DNA from: DAOUKH01 sp965219875
GTDB taxonomy: Bacteria > Chloroflexota > Dehalococcoidia > SHYB01
Assembly: GCA_965219875.1 (NCBI GenBank)
Contig: CBDCOW010000003.1
Location: 310,001 to 374,000 of the forward strand
Length of the DNA stretch: 64,000 bases
Direction: 5' to 3'
The position numbers were made by a program, and so were the translations under genes. This document shows, piece after piece, positions 49,655-57,585 of this stretch (its first letter is position 1; each line of letters begins with the position of its first letter). The notes under the pieces were generated by a model, which was not told the origin of the DNA, did no database searches, and saw only the letters and a list, made by a program, of their open reading frames with translations.

Positions 49655-51019
49655 GTGAAAGTCACCCTCGAACAGCTTCCCGAGCGTCAGGTTGTCCTCG
49701 ATATCGAGGCAGACCCTGAGGAGGTTGAGGCGTCTCGCAAGAAGGCCTACCGGAAGCTCGTGGGGCGCGTCAACATCCCAGGGTTCCGAAAGGGTAAGGC
49801 GCCCCTCGCTATGCTCGAACGCTGGATCGGCAAGGAAGCCCTGCTCGAGGAGGCCCTCAACTTCCTTATCCCCGACGCCACCGGCAAGGCCATCGAAGAC
49901 CAAGAGGTCGAAGCCGCCGGCGCCCCCAGCATCGAAGTCTCCGGCCTCGACCCCGTCGCCTGGAAGGCCACCGTCCCCCTCATCCCAACCGTCGACCTCG
50001 GCGACTACCGCAACCTCCGCATCGAGTCTGAGCCGGTTGTGGTAGACGAAGACGAGGTCGAGCGCGTCATCGAAGACATCCGGTTCAACGACGCCCCCTG
50101 GGAACCCGTCGAGCGGCCCGTCGAATTGGGCGACTTGGTCACCCTCGACGCCGTTATCGAGGAAGCCGGCCAGACCATCGCCGATCAAAAGGACGCTCAG
50201 TTTCGGCCCACCGAAGGCGAGCCCAGACCCATCCCCGGTTTCTCGGAAGAGCTCGTGGGGATCGAGCCCGGCGGCGAGAAGCGGTTCACCATCGAGTTCG
50301 AGGAGTCGGACGAGCGCAAGGAATTCGCGGGACGTTCGTTCGGCTTCGCCGTCACAGTCAAAGAGATCAAGGCCAAGAACCTTCCCGAGATCGACGACGA
50401 GTTCGCCAAGGGCGTCGAGGACGGCTTCGAAGACCTCACCGCCCTGCGGGCGCATGTGCGCGGGCGGCTTGAAGAGCGCGCCGCGGCAGCCGCCAAGGAG
50501 CGCCTCCGCGAGCGCGCCCTCGACCGGCTGATCGAAAACGCAACGGTCGCATTCCCTCCCACCCTCGTCGATCACGAGGCCGAGCACCTGCTCGAAGAGC
50601 AGGCCCGCCAAGCAGGCCAAGACTCCGGTGGCGTCGACGCCTACGTGCAGACCATCGGGAAAGAGAAGGACGAGCTCGTCGAGGAGATGAAGCCGGCGGC
50701 CCGGGCGCGTATCGTCCGCTCGCTCGTCGCGGCCGAGCTCAAGACCGCAGAGGAAATCGAGGTTGCCCCTGAGGAGATCGACGCCGAGGTCGAGACCCTC
50801 CTTGGCTCCGCCGCGCCCGGGTACCGCGAGGAGTTCCGGCGCATCTTCGATACTGAAGACAGCCGCCAGAGAATGGAGCAGTCGGTCCTGACCCGCAAGA
50901 CGCTCGACCGTTTGGCGGCGATCATGACCGGAGACGAAACGCAAGAAACGACCGAAACAGCCCCGCCCGAGACCGGCGCGGCGTCGGAAGAACAGGAACA
51001 AGAGGAGCCCACTCCGTGA
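49655..51019 (+). CDS. tig: Trigger factor, ribosome-associated chaperone/PPIase
   Basis: About 454 residues from GTG 49655, which starts directly with the family's VKVTLEQLPERQVVLDIE; an earlier in-frame start would lie in the promoter. Ribosome-binding signature region NIPGFRKGKAPLAMLE (G-F-R-x-G-x-x-P) at about 48-62, a PPIase domain (VELGDLVTLDAVIEEAG ... FAVTVKEIKAKNLPEIDDEFAK) and a long helical C-terminal domain are present. The last residues are Thr/Glu/Gln-rich. Its stop overlaps the clpP start. Confidence 0.94.
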   Translation: MKVTLEQLPERQVVLDIEADPEEVEASRKKAYRKLVGRVNIPGFRKGKAPLAMLERWIGKEALLEEALNFLIPDATGKAIEDQEVEAAGAPSIEVSGLDPVAWKATVPLIPTVDLGDYRNLRIESEPVVVDEDEVERVIEDIRFNDAPWEPVERPVELGDLVTLDAVIEEAGQTIADQKDAQFRPTEGEPRPIPGFSEELVGIEPGGEKRFTIEFEESDERKEFAGRSFGFAVTVKEIKAKNLPEIDDEFAKGVEDGFEDLTALRAHVRGRLEERAAAAAKERLRERALDRLIENATVAFPPTLVDHEAEHLLEEQARQAGQDSGGVDAYVQTIGKEKDELVEEMKPAARARIVRSLVAAELKTAEEIEVAPEEIDAEVETLLGSAAPGYREEFRRIFDTEDSRQRMEQSVLTRKTLDRLAAIMTGDETQETTETAPPETGAASEEQEQEEPTP

Positions 51020-51651
51020 CGATGACCCCTTACGACCACACCCCTCAGCCCAGCAACATCATCCCAATGGTCATCGAGCAGAGCGCTCGCGGCGAACGGG
51101 CCTTCGACATCTACTCACTGCTGCTCAAGGAGCGCATTGTCTTCCTGGGCACGCCGATCCAAGACCAGATCGCGAATCTCATCATCGCGCAGCTTCTCTA
51201 CCTCGAACGCGAGGACCCTGAGAAGGACATCAGCCTCTACATCAACAGCCCAGGCGGTGTGATCAGCGCCGGGCTCGCCATCCACGACACGATGAAGCTC
51301 CTACGCTGCAACGTGGCCACGATCTGCGTCGGAAGCTGCGCGAGCATGGCCACCGTGCTTCTCAGCTCGGGATCGAAAGGCAAGCGGTACGCCCTCCCCA
51401 ACTCCACGATCCACATGCACCAAGCGATGGGCGGGGCCCAGGGCCAGGCGTCCGACATCGAGATCGCGGCCAGGGAAATCCTGCGCATGCAGGACGTCAT
51501 TCGGAACATCCTGGCCAACAACACCGGCCAAAGCTACGATAGAATCGCCCAGGACTCGGACCGCGACTTCTATCTGGACGCGGCGCAGGCCAAGGAGTAC
51601 GGTCTGGTGGACGAAGTGCTATCGGACCCGCAGCAATCTAAAGTAGACTGA
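51016..51651 (+). CDS. clpP: ATP-dependent Clp protease proteolytic subunit
   Basis: This 211-residue serine protease has a GTG start overlapping the tig TGA. Catalytic Ser is in VGSCASMATVLLSSG, His in NSTIHMHQAMGG, and Asp in the DSDRDFYLDA region. It forms the barrel that degrades proteins fed by ClpX, encoded 44 bp downstream. The tig-clpP-clpX order is widely conserved. Confidence 0.97.
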   Translation: MTMTPYDHTPQPSNIIPMVIEQSARGERAFDIYSLLLKERIVFLGTPIQDQIANLIIAQLLYLEREDPEKDISLYINSPGGVISAGLAIHDTMKLLRCNVATICVGSCASMATVLLSSGSKGKRYALPNSTIHMHQAMGGAQGQASDIEIAAREILRMQDVIRNILANNTGQSYDRIAQDSDRDFYLDAAQAKEYGLVDEVLSDPQQSKVD

Positions 51652-51695
51652 GCACCCGCCGAACGCGCCGCAACCAGACACGGAGGCCTAGCCGA

Positions 51696-53000
51696 ATGCC
51701 TGCAGGACGTTCATCACGGTCGCAGTACGAGTGCTCCTTCTGCGGCAAGCAGCAGCACCAAGTCAAGCGACTCATCGCCGGTCCCGGCAAAGTTTACATC
51801 TGCGACGAATGCGTGCGCCTCTGCCAGCGCATCATCGACGAAGAGGCTCCCGCGGCCGCGGAGACGAAGTCCGCGGCGGCCATCGGCAACCTCGCCCCGC
51901 AGCAGCTCTACGCCCAGCTCAGCGAGTACGTCGTCGGCCAGGAGCGCGCCAAGAAGGTCCTCAGCGTCGCCGTCTACAATCACTTCAAGCGCATCCGCCC
52001 CCAAGGGCTCAGCGACGACATCGAGGTCGACAAGAGCAACATCATGCTCGTCGGGCCCACCGGCTGCGGCAAGACCCTCCTCGCCCAGACTCTCGCCCGC
52101 ATCCTCGATGTACCCTTTGCCATCGCCGACGCCACGTGCCTGACCGAAGCCGGTTATGTAGGGGAGGATGTCGAGAACATCCTCCTCCGTCTTATCCAGG
52201 CCGCCGATTGGGACATCCCCCGCGCCGAGAGGGGCATCATCTACATCGACGAGATCGACAAGATCGCTCGCAAGGGCTCCAACCCCTCGATCACCCGCGA
52301 CGTTTCCGGGGAGGGCGTCCAGCAGGCGCTCCTCAAGATCATTGAAGGCTCCTCCGCCAACGTGCCCTCTCAGGGCGGGCGCAAGCACCCCTACCAGGAA
52401 TTCATCCAGATCAAGACGGACAACATCCTCTTTATCTGCGGCGGCGCCTTCGAAGGCCTCGACAAGATCGTGAGCCGGCGCACGGGGCTCACCTCGAGCC
52501 TCGGCTTCAAGGCGGCGCGGCCCACCGGCGGCGAGGAGCCTGAGGCCATCGACCGCCAGCGCATCCTCGACTACATGATTCCTGACGACCTTCTCGAGTT
52601 CGGCCTCATCCCCGAATTCGTGGGACGCCTCCCCGTCGCTTGCAGCCTCGACCCGCTGACCCAAGAGTCGCTCGTCCGCATCCTCACCGAGCCGAAGAAC
52701 GCCCTCACCAAGCAGTACCAGCGGCTCCTCCACCTCGACAAGGTCGAGCTCGTCTTCGACGACGACGCCATCGAAGCCGCCGCCCAAGAGGCCATGCAGC
52801 GCAAGACCGGCGCGCGCGGGCTCCGCACCGTCATCGAAGAAGTTCTGATGGAAGTCATGTACGACATCCCATCCATGCCCAAGGTCCGCAAGTGCGTGAT
52901 CACGGCGGACTGCATCGTGCGGAAGCGCCGGCCGTTGTTGCTGACCGGCGCGGGCCAGGAGATTCCCGCCGCCGCTCCCGATCAGCAGAAGACGGCCTAA
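51696..53000 (+). CDS. clpX: ATP-dependent Clp protease ATP-binding subunit
   Basis: This 434-residue protein has the N-terminal zinc-binding domain (ECSFCGKQQHQVKRLIAG and YICDECVRLC), Walker A GPTGCGKTLLA, the RKGSNPSITRDVSGEGVQQALLKI segment with the pore region, and sensor motifs in LIPEFVGRLPV. It unfolds tagged substrates into ClpP. Ribosome site GGAGG lies just before the ATG. Its end overlaps the convergent formyltransferase gene by 4 bp. Confidence 0.97.
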   Translation: MPAGRSSRSQYECSFCGKQQHQVKRLIAGPGKVYICDECVRLCQRIIDEEAPAAAETKSAAAIGNLAPQQLYAQLSEYVVGQERAKKVLSVAVYNHFKRIRPQGLSDDIEVDKSNIMLVGPTGCGKTLLAQTLARILDVPFAIADATCLTEAGYVGEDVENILLRLIQAADWDIPRAERGIIYIDEIDKIARKGSNPSITRDVSGEGVQQALLKIIEGSSANVPSQGGRKHPYQEFIQIKTDNILFICGGAFEGLDKIVSRRTGLTSSLGFKAARPTGGEEPEAIDRQRILDYMIPDDLLEFGLIPEFVGRLPVACSLDPLTQESLVRILTEPKNALTKQYQRLLHLDKVELVFDDDAIEAAAQEAMQRKTGARGLRTVIEEVLMEVMYDIPSMPKVRKCVITADCIVRKRRPLLLTGAGQEIPAAAPDQQKTA

Positions 53001-53797
53001 GCCGACCCGCCCAGCCCGGCTTCGATCTCCCCTGTCAGGTCCAGCCCTTCGATGGGCCGGCCCTGCCCACCGGTCACCGCCCCGCCCTCGATGCGCACGC
53101 GGCCCTGGGCGAAAGCCCGCAGCGTTTCCACCACCAGCAGCCTCTCGCGGGCCGTCCCCGCCTCCCGAATCGCTTGGAACAGCCGCAGCGCCTCTCCCGC
53201 GCTCTCCCGCAGCTCCTCGACGGACCGGCCCCGCACCTCGTCCCACAACGGCTCGAAGGAGCCCCCCGCGATGGGAAAGGTCGAGAACGAGACGATGGGG
53301 CCGCGGTCTACCTCCGGGATCACCGACTGCATCATGTTGCCGCTCGCGGACGCCCTCGTCTCGATGAGCCGCCAGATAACGTCCTGCCACATACCGATGG
53401 GCCCGCCGGGGGCCGCCGGATGCAGGTTGATCGCGGTGTACCGCTCGCAGAGCGCGGGGCTGAAGATGAGGAGATAGCCGGCCAGGACACACAGGTCCGG
53501 CTCATAGGGGGCCAGCCGCTCGATCACCTCGTGGTCGTACTTCACCCGCCAGCCGGCGGCGTCATCTTTCAGGCTGGCCTTGAAGCGGCGGAAGGAGCGC
53601 GTCACCAGCGGATAGCCGAAGCCGCGCACAGCCTCGAAGAAGCGGTCGGTCGGCTCGAACTCCCCCGGCTCGCGGTTGCTAAACACGAACTCGACGCGCG
53701 CCGGCAGTCGGCCCTGCTCGATCGCGTCGCGGACCGCGGTAACGAGTTGGAGCGATCCCTGCCCCCGTCCGGTAGCGAAGAGACCGATGCGAAACAC
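52997..53797 (-). CDS. PurN-like formyltransferase-domain protein
   Basis: About 266 residues from GTG 53797; the longer open frame upstream is a shadow of the PHP gene. The PurN-like fold keeps FVFSNREPGEF, LCVLAGYLLIFSP, the catalytic INLHPAAPGGP (with N-x-HP) and the metal/acid segment EVDRGPIV. It differs from GAR transformylase by an insertion near the active site and about 60 extra C-terminal residues, so it may formylate another amine. It is the last gene of the xseB-PHP unit. Confidence 0.8.
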   Translation of the reverse strand: MFRIGLFATGRGQGSLQLVTAVRDAIEQGRLPARVEFVFSNREPGEFEPTDRFFEAVRGFGYPLVTRSFRRFKASLKDDAAGWRVKYDHEVIERLAPYEPDLCVLAGYLLIFSPALCERYTAINLHPAAPGGPIGMWQDVIWRLIETRASASGNMMQSVIPEVDRGPIVSFSTFPIAGGSFEPLWDEVRGRSVEELRESAGEALRLFQAIREAGTARERLLVVETLRAFAQGRVRIEGGAVTGGQGRPIEGLDLTGEIEAGLGGSA

Positions 53798-53829
53798 GCG
53801 GGCTTCACGTCCTCCGGCCGGGCGCCGGC

Positions 53830-54501
53830 CTAGTTGCGCAGGGTGAAGCGCAGGTACTTCGAGCGCACTTTGTTGACCGTCGACACAAGGTGCACCAGCG
53901 GCGAGGAGCGCCGCCCCGTGATGCTCGCTTCTCGCAGCGAGGCGAGGAAGCCATCGGGGCCTTCGAAAGGCGGCATCACCACGGCCACCGCGCCGAGCTC
54001 TAGGGTGCAGTGGGCGTCGCTGCCCGCGCCCATCGCGAAGCCGTGCTCCGCCGCGAACGCCTTGGCCCGCTCGTTGTCGCGGTCCAACGTGGTGCGGGCG
54101 TTGAACACTTCGACGATGTCGATGTACGGAAGAATGCCGGAGACTTGGTCCTCGTCCAGCGGGGAGTTCCGCACGCGGTCGTAGGGGTGCGGTATCGAGA
54201 CCAAGCCCCCCTGATCCTTGATAGCGCGGCAGGTCTCCACCGGCCCGAGACCCGGCGGGATGCGCTCGCGCAGGAAGAATCCGGTGATCTCGCCGTACGG
54301 CGTCTTGATCTCCTCCGCCACGATCACCTTGAGCTCCGGCGGCGCTAGATCGCGGACCTCGAACGCGCCGTCCACCTCGTTGTGGTCGGTGACCGCGATG
54401 CACGACAGGCCCACCTTGAGCGCGCGCTTCACCAACGACTTCGGCGGCGTGCCGCAGTCCCTGGAGCGCCAGGTGTGCATATGGAAATCGCCGCGCAGCA
54501 T
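53830..54501 (-). CDS. PHP-domain metal-dependent phosphoesterase
   Basis: This 223-residue single-domain PHP protein has metal motifs DFHMHTWRSRD, TDHNEVDG, Glu in EEIKTPYGE, IPHPYDR and a terminal His near SDAHCT. Such proteins hydrolyse phosphoesters such as 3',5'-nucleotide bisphosphates or short nucleotides. It lies 40 bp after xseB and 32 bp before the formyltransferase in the direction of transcription; a role in nucleotide clean-up beside exonuclease VII is plausible but inferred. Confidence 0.88.
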   Translation of the reverse strand: MLRGDFHMHTWRSRDCGTPPKSLVKRALKVGLSCIAVTDHNEVDGAFEVRDLAPPELKVIVAEEIKTPYGEITGFFLRERIPPGLGPVETCRAIKDQGGLVSIPHPYDRVRNSPLDEDQVSGILPYIDIVEVFNARTTLDRDNERAKAFAAEHGFAMGAGSDAHCTLELGAVAVVMPPFEGPDGFLASLREASITGRRSSPLVHLVSTVNKVRSKYLRFTLRN

Positions 54502-54540
54502 CAGATTGGTTGCCTCACGTAGCCTTCGGTGTTTCCGGCC

Positions 54541-54795
54541 TCAGCTATCTGGGTCGTCCTCGCGCATCTCCCCGGACTCCGTCCTCGCGACGAAGGACGT
54601 CTGCAGCTCCTTGATCCGGAGCTCCGCGGTGTCGAGGCGCTCCGAGCAGGCCTTCACCAAGCCCATGCCCTGCTCGTACAGCGAGGTCGCCTCCGCCAGC
54701 GTCAGGCCGCCCTTCTCCAGGGCCTGCACCGTCTCCTCCAGCCGCCGGAAGGCCGCCTCGAAATCGACTGCATCCGCCGCCGCGTCGCTCACCAC
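54541..54795 (-). CDS. xseB: Exodeoxyribonuclease VII small subunit
   Basis: This 84-residue protein starts at GTG 54795 (a second GTG follows at once). It has the XseB helical core FEAAFRRLEETVQALEKG, LTLAEATSLYEQGM and CSERLDTAELRIKELQ. Several copies bind each large subunit to make exonuclease VII. The large-subunit gene lies on the same strand but 1.47 kb upstream, across a repeat island. Confidence 0.93.
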   Translation of the reverse strand: MVSDAAADAVDFEAAFRRLEETVQALEKGGLTLAEATSLYEQGMGLVKACSERLDTAELRIKELQTSFVARTESGEMREDDPDS

Positions 54796-55529
54796 GCTAT
54801 CTTAGCCCGGAACGCCCTCGCATTCCAGAACGCCCTGTCCCTAGGGAGAGCAAGCGCTAGCCCTTGCGTCCGTTCGGCGGCGCTCGGAACGGGCGGTCTC
54901 CGTTCCTCGCGTCAGCGCCTCACCACGCAACGCGCCGGCGGACGAGCGGGAGCTCGACCGTTGGTGCGGCTGACCGTCCTCGCGCTTTCGCGCCGCGTCT
55001 GCCGTGCAAGACCGCGGAGTCCGGCGACCTTCGCCGGGTTGGTGGCCCTTCGCCTCGCCCTTTCGGGGGAGACCGCCTTGGCTAGGCTCTTGTTTCTCGG
55101 TGCGGCGTTCTTTGATTTGTACGGCCTTGGGGGGCCGGGCCACGCGGGGCGGTCGTTGCGCGCGCCGTCGGGTATGACGGAGCGGACGGTCCGGTCCACC
55201 ACGCTGGGTGAAGCGAGGCCGGCGGTTCGCGCACCCCGCGGGCTAGGCGGGGATAGGTCCCCCGGGCCGCGGTAAGGCGGCGCGGGGTCTTTGCCGTCCG
55301 TAGCGGTTACGGAGGCAGGTCGTCGCCGCGTGGCCGACGAGAGGCGGGACGACCCTCCGGGCTTATGGTCCGTTGGGAGGACGGGCCGGGATGGACTTTG
55401 CCGCCACGGTGGCGGGGTCCACGGATAGCGCCGCACCGAGAAGGGGGCGTATGTGGTCGGTTGGGGCTGGGTCCTCCTTTGGGGTGATCTGGCGGCCCGC
55501 GTTCCGCGCGTCCGTGGGCGCGGGCCTGG

Positions 55530-55578
55530 GAACATATGTTCTTGCTTGATGGTAGGGGAGGGGGGTGGGGGTTGTCAA
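55530..55578 (-). promoter_or_regulatory. Second SOS-like promoter with LexA-type box
   Basis: On the minus strand TTGACA (55578-55573), an 18-bp spacer and TACCAT (55554-55549) are followed after 7 bp by the perfect palindrome GAACATATGTTC (55541-55530), the textbook core of the Bacillus-type LexA box. It points into the unassigned left half of the island; the nearest gene in that direction is xseB, about 735 bp away. Confidence 0.55.
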
Positions 55579-55609
55579 GGGCGGTGTGGCGGGTGGGGGC
55601 GGAGGGGAC

Positions 55610-55627
55610 GGGCGCCTACGGGAGGGG
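55610..55627 (+). repeat. Hairpin repeat, truncated copy
   Basis: It carries GGGCGCC and the tail CTACGGGAGGGG of the family seen complete at 55798, but lacks the second stem arm. Confidence 0.6.
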
Positions 55628-55683
55628 CCGCAGCGCGGCGCGGGTTGGCGGGCTGCGATGGGCGTTGGTGGTTGCGAGGGGGC

Positions 55684-55719
55684 CCCTCATCTCAATCTTC
55701 TCCCGTGGGGAGAAGAGGC
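55684..55719 (+). repeat. Hairpin repeat, family 2
   Basis: CCCCTCATCTCAATCTTCTCCC followed by GTGGGGAGAAGAGG (split here), a hairpin with CTTCTCCC/GGGAGAAG arms. A near copy lies at 55985-56020. Confidence 0.7.
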
Positions 55720-55760
55720 AAGAAGCGCCCTTCGGGCGCTCGCGCGCCTAGCGGCGCGCG

Positions 55761-55792
55761 CCCTCTCTCAATCTCCCCCAGAGGGGGAGAGG
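55761..55792 (+). repeat. Hairpin repeat, family 2 variant
   Basis: CCCTCTCTCAATCTCCCCC-AG-AGGGGGAGAGG; a copy with one base change lies at 56037-56068, and a related CCCTCTCCC/GGGAGAGGG hairpin at 60369-60403. Confidence 0.7.
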
Positions 55793-55797
55793 CCGGA

Positions 55798-55830
55798 GGG
55801 CGCCCACAAGGGGCGCCCCTACGGGAGGGG
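55798..55830 (+). repeat. Hairpin repeat, family 1
   Basis: Stem GGGCGCC/GGCGCCC around a CACAAGG loop, followed by the conserved tail CCTACGGGAGGGG. Confidence 0.8.
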
Positions 55831-55913
55831 ATGGCGGGCTTCAGCAAGGTCGCGCGGCTCCCGCCTCCCCCGCCTTCTCATCACCATACAAGGGGGGCCG
55901 GAGCGGAGGGGAC

Positions 55914-55946
55914 GGGCGCCCACAAGGGGCGCCCCTACGGGAGGGG
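55914..55946 (+). repeat. Hairpin repeat, family 1
   Basis: Identical in stem, loop and tail to the copy at 55798, with similar flanks (GGCGGGCTTC after, GGAGGGGAC before). Confidence 0.8.
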
Positions 55947-55984
55947 CCGGCGGGCTTCGATGACCGGTGGTGGTGATCAGGGGA

Positions 55985-56020
55985 CCCCTCATCTCAATCT
56001 TCTCCCGGGGGAGAAGAGGA
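55985..56020 (+). repeat. Hairpin repeat, family 2
   Basis: Near copy of 55684-55719 with a changed loop (CCCGGGGG). Confidence 0.7.
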
Positions 56021-56036
56021 AAGACCACCCCACCGG

Positions 56037-56068
56037 CCCTCTCTCAGTCTCCCCCAGAGGGGGAGAGG
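56037..56068 (+). repeat. Hairpin repeat, family 2 variant
   Basis: Near copy of 55761-55792. Confidence 0.7.
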
Positions 56069-56122
56069 TTTAAGGTGCTCCCCCTTCGGGGGAGAGTTAG
56101 GGTGATGCCCCACCCCAGGGAC

Positions 56123-56154
56123 GGGCGAGTCGCGACTCGCCCCTACGGGAGCGG
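56123..56154 (+). repeat. Hairpin repeat, family 1 with a different stem
   Basis: Here the stem is the perfect 20-nt palindrome GGGCGAGTCGCGACTCGCCC, but the tail CTACGGGAG is the same as in the other copies. Confidence 0.8.
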
Positions 56155-56194
56155 ATGGAGGGCTCCGCTGGTCGTTGGTGGTGGATGAGGGGAT

Positions 56195-56229
56195 GGGCGA
56201 CCACAAGGGTCGCCCCTACGGGAGAGAGG
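56195..56229 (+). repeat. Hairpin repeat, family 1 with a compensated stem
   Basis: Stem GGGCGAC/GTCGCCC around CACAAGG: both arms changed together relative to 55798. The tail is CCTACGGGAG. Confidence 0.8.
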
Positions 56230-56267
56230 TAAGCCCGAACGCTACCGCCCTCCAGCGGAACGGCGCC

Positions 56268-57533
56268 CTACGACTCCCAGAGCGCCATCTGCTCCGCCGC
56301 GCGCGCCTTGGCGCTTCGACGGCGGCGGGCCGGAGGCGGCGGCGGATGACCCGCCTCCGCTACCACGGCACGGAAGGCGCCGTCGCTGACGTGGGCCACG
56401 ATCGCGTCGCCGCCGGAGACCTGCGCCGTCCGCGATACGACGCCGCTGTCCCGCTCCCTTTCGACGAGCGCGTAGCCCCGGTCGAGGGTGTTCGCCGGAT
56501 TCAACGACGCCAACTGCAGGCGGCGGCTTCGAAGGCGTTCACGCATCAGCGCCGCCTCGCGGGCGGCGGCGGCGAACGCTACGCGCGATAGCTCGTCGAG
56601 CCGCTGGCGGCGCGACGCAATATCCGGAGCGCCGCGCTGGACGCCGAGGGTCAACTGGCCCACCTCATCCCGTTTCGAGTCGAGCAACCGCGTCAACTCG
56701 CCGCCGAGCGCCGCGCGCGCCTCGGCGAGCCGCTGCGAGAGGTCGCGACGGTCGGGCACGCAGAGCTCGGCGGCGGCCGAGGGCGTCGGGGCGCGCAGAT
56801 CGGCAACGAGGTCGGCGATGGTCGTATCGGTCTCGTGGCCGATGGCGCTGACGACGGGGACACGGCTGGCGTGAATCGCCCGCGCTACCGCCTCTTCGTT
56901 GAACGCCCACAAATCTTCGAGCGATCCGCCGCCCCGCGCCAGAATCACCACGTCGACGCCGCCCAGGTCGTTCACCGCCCGCAGCGCCGCGACGACCCCC
57001 GGCGCGGCGTCGGCGCCCTGCACCGGCGTATGCGCCATGACCAGCTCGATGAGGGGAAAGCGCCGCTCGATAACCGTCTGAATGTCGTGGCGCACCGAGC
57101 CCGTGCGCGACGTGATCGCGGCGACGCGGCGCGGCATGGAGGGAATGGGCCGCTTCCGCGACGGGTCGAAGAGTCCTTCTTCCTCCAGCTTCGCTTTGAG
57201 GCGCAGGAACGCCATGTGCAGGACGCCGACGCCCTCAGGCTGGACCTGATCGGCGTAGACCTGCACCTCGCCGCGCGCCGTATAGAACGCTACGCGCCCG
57301 TGCACCGTCACCGACGCCCCGTTCTCCAGATGTTCCGCGCCGATGCCGCCGTTGCGGAACATCACACCGCGGAGCTGCGCCTCCGCGTCCTTCAACGAGA
57401 AGTACGAGTGCCCCGCGCCGGACCGCGACAGGTTCGACACCTCGCCCGTTATGTAGAGATCGGCGAGGTTGGCGTCGGCGTCGAGCGTATCGCGGAGGTA
57501 GCGCGATACTTGGGTGACGGTGTAGACAGGCAT
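56268..57533 (-). CDS. xseA: Exodeoxyribonuclease VII large subunit
   Basis: This 421-residue protein has the N-terminal OB-fold (YTVTQVSRYLRDTLDADANLADLYITGEVSN, read in pieces; SGAGHSYFSLKD), the catalytic domain with ITSRTGSVRHDI, ILARGGGSLEDLWAFN and AIGHETDTTIADLVAD, and a helical C-terminal region that binds XseB. It degrades single-stranded DNA from both ends in repair. It follows the aminopeptidase gene by about 50 bp. Confidence 0.95.
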   Translation of the reverse strand: MPVYTVTQVSRYLRDTLDADANLADLYITGEVSNLSRSGAGHSYFSLKDAEAQLRGVMFRNGGIGAEHLENGASVTVHGRVAFYTARGEVQVYADQVQPEGVGVLHMAFLRLKAKLEEEGLFDPSRKRPIPSMPRRVAAITSRTGSVRHDIQTVIERRFPLIELVMAHTPVQGADAAPGVVAALRAVNDLGGVDVVILARGGGSLEDLWAFNEEAVARAIHASRVPVVSAIGHETDTTIADLVADLRAPTPSAAAELCVPDRRDLSQRLAEARAALGGELTRLLDSKRDEVGQLTLGVQRGAPDIASRRQRLDELSRVAFAAAAREAALMRERLRSRRLQLASLNPANTLDRGYALVERERDSGVVSRTAQVSGGDAIVAHVSDGAFRAVVAEAGHPPPPPARRRRSAKARAAEQMALWES

Positions 57534-57585
57534 AGCGGCCCCATCATCGCGCCGAGGCCACCGTGGGGCAAGGGTCTAGCGACGC

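Larger units (their letters stand above)
54796..56267. other. 1.47-kb non-coding repeat island between xseB and xseA
   Basis: Open frames here are Arg/Pro/Gly-rich and lack conserved motifs or ribosome sites, so I see no gene. The left half (54796-55529) is GC-rich; on the minus strand it includes hairpins closed by GAAA tetraloops (near 54995 and 55057), so a structured RNA is possible. The middle carries an SOS-like promoter at 55530-55578. The right half (55600-56230) is made of short hairpin repeats of at least two families. Confidence 0.7.

Noticed and set aside
51714..53492. Long open frame opposite clpX (592 codons)
   Set aside because: No domain is recognisable and it overlaps clpX completely; it is a mirror of C-rich codon use.
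53798..54403. N-terminal extension of the PurN-like gene across the PHP gene
   Set aside because: The extension is a frame-shifted shadow of the PHP gene; the conserved fold starts at GTG 53797.
54850..55529. RNase P RNA or tmRNA
   Set aside because: No GAGGAAAGUCC or ACAGAA of RNase P RNA and no tmRNA ends or tag frame were seen on either strand.
54912..55535. 207-codon frame starting within the LexA-like palindrome
   Set aside because: It is Arg/Pro-rich, has no ribosome site and reads through low-complexity sequence, so it is unlikely to be a protein gene.
55600..56230. CRISPR array
   Set aside because: Repeats are few, of different families, unevenly spaced and lack unique spacers of constant length.
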